Positions 57,080 through 64,000 of a stretch of 64,000 nucleotides of DNA are shown here, piece after piece. A program made the translations under genes and the position numbers. The stretch covers positions 1-64,000 of the forward strand of contig NZ_KQ948742.1 of assembly GCF_001514195.1 (NCBI RefSeq), given 5' to 3'. Position 1 is the stretch's first letter. The number at the start of each line of letters is the position of its first letter. The stretch comes from Streptomyces griseorubiginosus (GTDB lineage Bacteria > Actinomycetota > Actinomycetes > Streptomycetales > Streptomycetaceae). The notes beneath the pieces are model-generated. The model was not told the DNA's origin and searched no databases. It worked only from the letters and a program-made list of their open reading frames with translations.

Positions 57080-57664
57080 TCACCTGGCCACCAGCCTGCG
57101 CGCCGCTTCCCGCACCGAAGCCCGCAGCCGCTCCCGGTCCGCGGCCTCCCCGCCCACCAGGATCCGCTTCATCTGCGGCACCACGGCCGCCCAGTTCGCC
57201 ACCGCGATCAGCAGGAAGAGCAGGTCGCGCGGAGGGATCGCGTCGGTGACGACTCCCCGGGCCTGGCCGTCCTCCAGGGTGGCGACCTTCGCGCGGTAGT
57301 GCTCCTGGCGTTCGGCCTCGTCGGGGAGTTCGGCCGTGGCGCCGTACTCCAGGCCCTCCCAGAACAGCAGGCGCAGGACCTCGGGGTGGGCCTCGTGGTA
57401 GTCCATGAGGCGGTCGATCCAGTTCTCGATGTCGTCCGGGTCGACCGGGACGGCGACGGCGAGGTCGAGCATGACCTTGCCGAGGACCTTGGTGAACAGC
57501 TCCGCCTTGTTGCCGAAGTAGGCGTAGATCAACTGCTTGTTGGCCTTGGCCTCGGTCGCGATGCGGTCGATGCGGGCGCCCGCGATGCCGTGCCGGGCGA
57601 ACTCCGCGACTGCCGCCTCGAAGATCCGGGCCTTGGTCGCCTCGGGGTCCCTTGCTGCTGCCAT
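57080..57664 (-). CDS. TetR-family regulator of the divergent MFS gene (SCO4008-like)
   Basis: 194 residues. Helix-turn-helix: ARIFEAAVAEFARHGIAGARIDRIATEAKANKQLIYAYFGNKAELF. The ligand domain follows (LRLLFWEGLEYG, DLLFLLIAVANWAAVVPQMKRIL). It is divergent from an MFS exporter with two inverted repeats between them, as known for S. coelicolor SCO4008, a multidrug-binding repressor of SCO4007; orthology is from memory of that gene pair. The start at 57664 gives MAAARDPEATKARI. Confidence 0.9.
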   Translation of the reverse strand: MAAARDPEATKARIFEAAVAEFARHGIAGARIDRIATEAKANKQLIYAYFGNKAELFTKVLGKVMLDLAVAVPVDPDDIENWIDRLMDYHEAHPEVLRLLFWEGLEYGATAELPDEAERQEHYRAKVATLEDGQARGVVTDAIPPRDLLFLLIAVANWAAVVPQMKRILVGGEAADRERLRASVREAARRLVAR

Positions 57665-57695
57665 GGGGGTCAGGGTACGGGCGCGGCAGGCGGGT

Positions 57696-57768
57696 AACCA
57701 ACTATTTGGTTGACAGGGAATCGAAGGGCTTCCCACACTGTTGCACTGTTCCAACCAACCAGTTAGTT
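57696..57768. promoter_or_regulatory. Two TetR operator-like repeats between TetR and MFS genes
   Basis: AACCAACTATTTGGTT (57696-57711) is a perfect 6-bp inverted repeat with a 4-base spacer. AACCAACCAGTTAGTT (57753-57768) is a weaker version of the same dyad, 57 bases away. Each lies in one of the two promoters. Confidence 0.75.
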
Positions 57769-57799
57769 GTTAGAGCAGACTCGAAGGAGTCCCCCGGTC

Positions 57800-58993
57800 A
57801 TGCCGACAACAACCGTCACCACCGGACGGCCCGCCAAGGCCTCCGCCGAGCGTGCGGGCTCGCTGCTCCTCGTCCTCATCGCCGTCTGCACCGCCGTCAC
57901 GGCCGCCAACATCTACCTCGCGGCCCCGCTGCTCCCCCTCATCGCCCACGACTTCGGCTCGACAGCCTCCGCGGTGGCCTGGGTCGCCTCGGTCGCGCAG
58001 TTCGGCTACGCCTTCGGGCTGCTGGTCTTCGCCCCGCTCGGCGACAGCGTGAACCGGCGCCGACTGGTCGCCGTCCTCTCCCTCGTCACCACCGCGGCCC
58101 TGACGGGCGCGGCCCTCGCGACCGGCACCACCGCCCTCGCGGCCGCCGTCCTGGTCGCCTCTGCGGCCACCGTCGTCCCGCAGCTGCTGGTCCCGCTGGT
58201 CGCCCAGCGCGCCCCCGTCGAACGCCGGGCCCGGCACGTGGCCGCCGTCATCGCCGGCCTGTTCACCGGGATCGTGGCGGCCCGGGTGCTCGGCGGGCTG
58301 ATCGGGCAGGCGTTCGGCTGGCGGGTGGTGTTCGTGGGCGCGGCCGTGCTGACGGCCGTCCTCGGACTCGCCACGGCCTACGCCCTGCCCGCCGAGCGGC
58401 CCCGCCGCTCCGGCCCGCTCTTCTCCGGCCTCACCACCCTGCCGTCCGTCGTCCGCCGTTCGCCCGACCTGTGGCGCGCGTGCGTGCGGCAGGCGGGGAT
58501 GTACGGCGCCTGGAGCGCGCTGTGGACCTCGCTGGCGCTGCTGCTGACCGGCCCGTCCTACCACCTGTCGACCGCCACCGCCGGGCTGTTCGGTCTCTTC
58601 GGGCTGGCCGCGAGCGTGGTGGCGCCGCTGGCCGGCGGGTTCGTGGACCGTTTCGGCGCCGCGACGGTCGTGCGGTCGGCGTATCTGCTCGCCGCGGTGT
58701 CCGTGCCGCTGTTCTGGCTCGGCGGGCACGCGCTGTGGGCGCTGTTCGTCGCCGCGGTCGCCGTCCACGCGGCCCTGGTCGCCTCCCACGTCGCCAACCA
58801 GACCCTCGCCCTGACCACCACCGCCACCCCGGCCACCGCCAACACGGCCTACGTCGTCGCCGGTTTCGCGGGCGGCGCGACGGCCTCCGCCCTCGCGGGC
58901 TCGGCGTTCGGCTGGTGGGGCTGGGGCGGCGTGTGCGCGGTGGCGGGGGTGTGGCTGGGGCTGGGGTGGCTCACGACGTCGGTACGGCGGTGA
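57800..58993 (+). CDS. MFS multidrug transporter (SCO4007-like)
   Basis: 397 residues with 12 predicted helices, ATG 57800 after AAGGAG. It has ANIYLAAPLLPLIAHDFGSTASAVAWVASVAQFGYAFGLLVFAPLGDSVNRRRLV (helices 1-3 with motif A) and GLFTGIVAARVLGGLIGQAFGWRVVFVG (motif C region). Of the DHA1/AraJ-like type; drug or metabolite efflux expected. Controlled by the divergent TetR. Confidence 0.92.
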   Translation: MPTTTVTTGRPAKASAERAGSLLLVLIAVCTAVTAANIYLAAPLLPLIAHDFGSTASAVAWVASVAQFGYAFGLLVFAPLGDSVNRRRLVAVLSLVTTAALTGAALATGTTALAAAVLVASAATVVPQLLVPLVAQRAPVERRARHVAAVIAGLFTGIVAARVLGGLIGQAFGWRVVFVGAAVLTAVLGLATAYALPAERPRRSGPLFSGLTTLPSVVRRSPDLWRACVRQAGMYGAWSALWTSLALLLTGPSYHLSTATAGLFGLFGLAASVVAPLAGGFVDRFGAATVVRSAYLLAAVSVPLFWLGGHALWALFVAAVAVHAALVASHVANQTLALTTTATPATANTAYVVAGFAGGATASALAGSAFGWWGWGGVCAVAGVWLGLGWLTTSVRR

Positions 58994-59004
58994 CGGATGC
59001 CGTA

Positions 59005-59045
59005 CGGCGGTCAGGGCCCCGGTTCTCGTCCGGGGCCCTGACCGC
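59005..59045. terminator. Bidirectional terminator between MFS and CoA-ligase genes
   Basis: Perfect 17-bp stem (59005-59021 with 59029-59045) with a 7-base loop, between the convergent stops. Confidence 0.85.
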
Positions 59046-59074
59046 CGTGTCGTCCAGGGCTGTCGGAGCCGTGC

Positions 59075-60730
<1,656 letters not shown>

Positions 60731-60754
60731 GGCGTCCTCCCGGGGCGACATTGC

Positions 60755-60806
60755 CTACGCGGTAGTAAGGGTGTGCGCCGATTCTGCGCACATACCACGC
60801 GGTATG
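60755..60806. promoter_or_regulatory. Pair of palindromes sharing ACGCGGTA upstream of the CoA ligase
   Basis: CTACGCGGTAG (60755-60765, perfect) and CATACCACGCGGTATG (60791-60806, 14/16) lie 36 bases apart. Between them is a TGTGCGC / GCGCACA inverted repeat (60772-60792). Candidate operators; regulator unknown. Confidence 0.6.
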
Positions 60807-60873
60807 TCACTAGAGCCGGGCGATCGATCACGTCACGTTGTGTTCACAACGGACGGTCGCGCCGCTGGGTTCC

Positions 60874-61431
60874 CTAGCGGGCGAGCACCAGTTCCGGGTC
60901 TTCGCGGAGCTTGCCGAGCGCCCGGGACACCGCGGACTTCACGGTGCCGACGGAGACACCGAGCACCTCGGCCGTCTGCACCTCGCTGAGGTCCTCGTAG
61001 TACCTGAGGACGACCATCGCGCGCTGCCGGGCCGGCAGCTTCATGATCGCCCGCCACATGGCGTCGTGCAGGGCCTGCTGCTCGGCGGGGTCGTCCTCAC
61101 CGGGCACGGGCTCGGGCTCGGGGATCTCGTCGGTCGCGAACTCGTCGACCTTGCGCTTGCGCCACTGCGAGGTCCGCGTGTTCAGCAGGGCCCGGCGCAC
61201 ATAGCCGTCGAGGGCCCGGTGGTCCTCGATGCGCTCCCAGGCGACATAGGTCTTGGTCAGGGCGGTCTGCAACAGATCCTCCGCGTCGCTCGGGTTCGCG
61301 GTCAGCGACCGGGCGGTACGCAGCAGCACCGGCTGGCGGGCCTTCACGTACGAGGCGAACGAGGGGTACGCGAGGGTCTGCGTCGCCGGGACGGCGGCCT
61401 TCGAAGCGCTGGTGCAGACGGGTGTGGTCAT
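60874..61431 (-). CDS. ECF RNA polymerase sigma factor (SigE/SigM-like actinobacterial group)
   Basis: 185 residues. Region 2: FASYVKARQPVLLRTARSLTANPSDAEDLLQTALTKTYVAWERIEDHRALDGYVRRALLNTRTSQWRKRK. Region 4: MKLPARQRAMVVLRYYEDLSEVQTAEVLGVSVGTVKSAVSRALGKLRED. A 30-residue N-terminal tail and an acidic linker (EIPEPEPVPGEDD) are present. No anti-sigma gene is adjacent. A homologous ECF gene is next to the ligase in S. coelicolor as I recall (SCO4005). Confidence 0.92.
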   Translation of the reverse strand: MTTPVCTSASKAAVPATQTLAYPSFASYVKARQPVLLRTARSLTANPSDAEDLLQTALTKTYVAWERIEDHRALDGYVRRALLNTRTSQWRKRKVDEFATDEIPEPEPVPGEDDPAEQQALHDAMWRAIMKLPARQRAMVVLRYYEDLSEVQTAEVLGVSVGTVKSAVSRALGKLREDPELVLAR

Positions 61432-61577
61432 GGCTCCACGCTAGGTTCGAGACCGCCTCCCCCTCATCGGCCACAGGTCCCGAAGACGACTCCGCCTCAG
61501 GTTGTAGAGGTGGGGCTGACTGCACCTCCTGTAGGTGGAGGACGAGGGGCGGGGTACTGCGGGTTCACCCCTGGGGG

Positions 61578-62744
61578 TCACCCGTCCGAGGTGAGCACCA
61601 GACCGGACGTCGGCACCCCGGTCCCCGCCGTCACCAGGACGCGTCCCGCCTGCGCCACCTGGTTCACCGCCGTCCCCCGCAGCTGGCGTACGCCTTCCGC
61701 GATGCCGTTCATACCGTGGAGGTACGCCTCGCCGAGCTGGCCGCCGTGGGTGTTGAGCGGGACCCGGTCCTCGCGCACGAAGTCCGCCGCCTCCCCCTTC
61801 CCGCAGAAGCCGAACTCCTCCAGCTGCATCAGGACGAACGGGGTGAAGTGGTCGTAGAGGATCGCCACGTCGACGTCCTGCGGGGTGAGGCCACTGGTGT
61901 GCCACAGGCGGCGGGCGACGACGTTCATCTCGGGCAGGCCGGTGAGGTCGTCGCGGTAGAAGCTGGTCATCTGTTCCTGGGCCCGGCCCGCGCCCTGGGC
62001 GGCCGCCGCGATCACGGCCGGGCGCTGGGCGAGGCCACGCGCGCGTGCGAGGGACGTGACGACGACCGCCTGGCCGCCGTCGGTCTCCTGGCAGCAGTCG
62101 AGCAGTCGGAGCGGCTCGACGATCCAGCGGGAGGCCGCGTGGTCGGCGAGGGTGATGGGGCGGCCGTGGAACCAGGCCGCCGGGTTGGTGGCGGCGTACC
62201 GGCGGTCCGTCACGGCCACATGGCCGAAGGCATCCGGGGTGAGGCCGTAGGTGTGCAGATAGCGCTGGGCCGCCATCGCCACCCAGGAGGCCGGGGTGAG
62301 CAGTCCGAAGGGCAGGGACCAGCCGAGGGCGACTCCCTCGGCGGAGGGCTCGCGGTGCTGGACTCCGGAGCCGAAGCGCCGGCCCGAGCGCTCGTTGAAG
62401 GCGCGGTAGCAGACGACCACCTCGGCCACGCCCGCCGCGACGGCCAGCGCCGCCTGCTGGACGGTCGCGCAGGCCGCGCCGCCGCCGTAGTGGACCCGGG
62501 AGAAGAAGGACAGCTCACCGATCCCGCAGGCCTGGGCGACGGTGATCTCCGGGCTGGTGTCCATCGTGAAGGTGACCATGCCGTCCACGTCGGCGGGGGT
62601 GAGCCCGGCGTCGTCGAGCGCCGCGCGGACCGCCTCGGCGGCCAGCCGCAGTTCGCTGCGGCCTGAGTCCTTGGAGAACTCGGTGGCGCCGATGCCGACG
62701 ATCGCGGCCTGTCCGCCGAGCCGGTCACGCGCGCGTGTGCTCAT
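61578..62744 (-). CDS. Thiolase-fold lipid-transfer protein, Ltp2-like (retro-aldolase)
   Basis: 388 residues. Thiolase fold without a classical catalytic pair: QAAIVGIGATEFSKDSGRSELRLAAEAVRAALDDAGLTPADVDGMVTF, then GGGAACATVQQAALAV, and the C-terminal LNTHGGQLGEAYLHGMNGIAEGVRQLRG. It resembles Ltp2/SCP-x type proteins; Ltp2 carries out retro-aldol cleavage of the sterol side chain together with ChsH2. Its ATG region (62744) overlaps the MaoC gene stop (62741-62744, ATGA), so translation is coupled. The two downstream-neighbour genes match chsH1 and chsH2, giving the order ltp2-chsH1-chsH2 read right to left. Confidence 0.87.
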   Translation of the reverse strand: MSTRARDRLGGQAAIVGIGATEFSKDSGRSELRLAAEAVRAALDDAGLTPADVDGMVTFTMDTSPEITVAQACGIGELSFFSRVHYGGGAACATVQQAALAVAAGVAEVVVCYRAFNERSGRRFGSGVQHREPSAEGVALGWSLPFGLLTPASWVAMAAQRYLHTYGLTPDAFGHVAVTDRRYAATNPAAWFHGRPITLADHAASRWIVEPLRLLDCCQETDGGQAVVVTSLARARGLAQRPAVIAAAAQGAGRAQEQMTSFYRDDLTGLPEMNVVARRLWHTSGLTPQDVDVAILYDHFTPFVLMQLEEFGFCGKGEAADFVREDRVPLNTHGGQLGEAYLHGMNGIAEGVRQLRGTAVNQVAQAGRVLVTAGTGVPTSGLVLTSDG

Positions 62745-63130
62745 CCGGCGCTCCCCAGGGCGAGGGTGACCGTGCCCGTGACGTGGTGGCCGAGGCCGTT
62801 GGCACCCACGACACGGACGGTCGCGAGATCGCCCTCCAGGGCTTCCACGGTCCCGGTCAACACCATCGTGTCCCCGGGGTAGTTGGGGACGCCCAGCCTG
62901 ATCGCCACCTTCCTGAGCACCGCTTGGGGGCCGAAATGGTCGGTGAGGTAGCGGCCCACCAGGCCGTTGGTCGTCAGGATGTTCATGAAGACGTCCGGGG
63001 AGCCCTTGGCGCGGGCCGCCTCCGGGTCGTGGTGCACGTCCTGGTAGTCCCGGGAGGCGATGGCTCCGGCGACGATCAGGGTGCGGGTGATCGGGATCTC
63101 CAGCGGGGGCAGTTCGTCACCGGCCTTCAT
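62741..63130 (-). CDS. MaoC-like dehydratase/hydratase, ChsH1-like
   Basis: 129 residues, a single hot-dog domain. It has the hydratase signature around ASRDYQDVHHDPEAARAKGSPDVFMNILTTNG (Asp and His of the R-hydratase motif D-x4-H). In steroid degraders ChsH1 forms a heterodimer-of-dimers with ChsH2 to hydrate a short enoyl-CoA. It overlaps both flanking genes by 4 bases. Confidence 0.88.
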   Translation of the reverse strand: MKAGDELPPLEIPITRTLIVAGAIASRDYQDVHHDPEAARAKGSPDVFMNILTTNGLVGRYLTDHFGPQAVLRKVAIRLGVPNYPGDTMVLTGTVEALEGDLATVRVVGANGLGHHVTGTVTLALGSAG

Positions 63131-64000
63131 GCGTCCTCCTCGGCGGCCCTGAAGACGGGAAGCACCAACTCGTCGTCGTGGGAGTCGTAGGAACGGAATT
63201 CGAGCCGTACCGGCATCCCGATGCGCACCTTGTCGTACGGCGTCCCGACCACGTTGCTGATCATCCGGACGCCCTCGGCGAGTTGGACGAGGACGACGGC
63301 GTAGGGCCCCGCCGCGTCGCCGGCGTGATCGACGTCCGTGAACGCCGGGAAGGGCGGGTGGTGCATGACGACGTACGAGTACACCGCACCCTCGCCGCTC
63401 GCCTCCACGGTGTCCCAGTCGGGGTGGCCGCAGTGGGCGCAGCCGGGGAGCCAGGGAAAGCGGAGGGTCGCGCAGGCGGCACAGCGCTGGATGAGGAGCC
63501 GGTGCTGGGCGACGCCTTCCCAGAAGCCCGCGTTGTCGCGGTTGACGACGGGACGGGGGCGCGGGGGGCGGGACCGCTCGGGGCGGGGGAGCTCTGAGGA
63601 GGACCGCTCGGAGCGGGGGCGGTCCGACGAGGACTGCTCGGGGCGGGGGCGGTCCGAAGAGAATCCCTCGGAGCTGGGGCGCTCCGAAGAGGATCTCTCG
63701 GAGCCGGGCGGGGGCTGCTTCTGTCGTGCGGGGGCGTACTTGAGGATGCGGAAGCGGTGGGTGCCGACGAGGGTGTCGCCCACCCGGACGTCGGTGCGGG
63801 TGGTGACGAAGTGGCCGGTGCCGAGCTTGGTGGTCTTCCTGGCCGAGACCGACTCGATGAGGGTGTCGAAGGTGATCTCGTCGCCGGGGCGCAGGGGGCG
63901 CAGGTACTCCTGCTCGCAGTCGGTGGCGACGACCGAGGTGCAGCCGGACTCGTCGAGGAGGGCGAGGAGTTCGTCGTACGCCCGCGCGCGGCCGGTGTGT
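63127..64000 (-). CDS. MaoC-DUF35 fusion, ChsH2-like (partial at its N-terminus)
   Basis: The start lies right of the window; 290 residues are visible. The first 80 (HTGRARAYDELLALLDESGC through TRTDVRVGDTLVGTHRFRILKYAPA) are the end of a MaoC-like hot-dog domain. A repeat linker (about 63560-63710, a 30-bp unit encoding Ser/Arg/Glu/Pro) follows. Then comes a DUF35 domain with a zinc ribbon (CAACATLRFPWLPGCAHCG, Cys-x2-Cys...Cys-x2-Cys) and an OB fold ending in FRSYDSHDDELVLPVF. This MaoC plus DUF35 order matches ChsH2, whose DUF35 part binds Ltp2. A GTG at 63783 would give only part of the protein and is not the real start. Confidence 0.85.
   Translation of the reverse strand, partial: HTGRARAYDELLALLDESGCTSVVATDCEQEYLRPLRPGDEITFDTLIESVSARKTTKLGTGHFVTTRTDVRVGDTLVGTHRFRILKYAPARQKQPPPGSERSSSERPSSEGFSSDRPRPEQSSSDRPRSERSSSELPRPERSRPPRPRPVVNRDNAGFWEGVAQHRLLIQRCAACATLRFPWLPGCAHCGHPDWDTVEASGEGAVYSYVVMHHPPFPAFTDVDHAGDAAGPYAVVLVQLAEGVRMISNVVGTPYDKVRIGMPVRLEFRSYDSHDDELVLPVFRAAEEDA
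63560..63712. repeat. 30-bp minisatellite in the ChsH2-like linker
   Basis: Units of the type GCTCGGAGCGGGGGCGGTCC plus GANGAGGAC repeat four to five times with period 30, keeping the reading frame. Confidence 0.85.

Overview
The window is high-GC actinobacterial DNA and almost certainly comes from a Streptomyces chromosome. The signs are strong third-position GC bias, GTG and TTG starts, Tat-type secreted proteins, a subtilisin-inhibitor-like protein, a pair of SigB/SigF-type sigma factors next to tadA and upp, and a dispersed GC-rich repeat of a kind I associate with Streptomyces. From memory only, several gene orders match the S. coelicolor region around SCO4005-SCO4041 (ECF sigma, CoA ligase, MFS plus TetR, protease inhibitor, sigN, sigF, tadA, upp). 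I could not search to confirm this.

Bases 1-1,884 look like the right end of an integrated element. They hold the end of a TPR gene, a relatively AT-rich membrane-protein gene with a TTA codon, and a displaced 3' half of a tRNA-Ser gene followed by that gene's terminator hairpin. Bases 1,950-15,500 hold a small hypothetical gene, an SDR and a DUF72 protein, a CopC-CopD fusion, and a divergent iron-regulated locus. In that locus a DmdR/IdeR-type iron box lies between a siderophore-interacting protein gene and a four-gene operon (penicillin-acylase-family hydrolase, IucB/AlcB-like acyltransferase, cupin_5 protein, SDR). After it come a DNA-repair glycosylase-like gene, small secreted and peptide genes, a HerA-like ATPase, a ParB-like small protein and a LytR_C protein.

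Bases 15,500-22,700 form the conserved block upp, tadA with its partner, tRNA-Ser(CGA), Dabb protein, sigF and sigN. Bases 22,700-28,000 carry MarR, an MFS exporter with three C-terminal beta-sandwich repeats, and a YceI protein that has a fourth copy of the same domain, followed by a methyltransferase and an F420-type oxidoreductase. Bases 28,000-30,500 carry TetR and an MFS exporter with a palindromic operator. Bases 30,500-36,900 are a four-gene operon: response regulator, histidine kinase, GT2-GtrA glycosyltransferase and GT39 glycosyltransferase.

Bases 37,000-52,000 are more accessory. They include DUF2797, MarR, GtrA, Nudix and cytidine-deaminase genes, a DUF234-type ATPase behind a perfect 34-bp palindrome, a secreted Ig-like protein, a Tat-exported GH26 mannanase, a Tat-exported FAD oxidoreductase, DUF5959, tRNA-Arg(ACG), tRNA-Ser(GCT) and a protease inhibitor. 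Bases 52,000-64,000 hold a giant PAS/degenerate-kinase/receiver protein, a TetR-MFS pair, an acyl-CoA ligase, an ECF sigma factor, and an operon resembling ltp2-chsH1-chsH2 of actinobacterial steroid side-chain degradation, which runs off the right edge.

A recurring oddity is in-frame minisatellites, often with an 18-bp (six-codon) period, inside linkers or termini of otherwise conserved enzymes.
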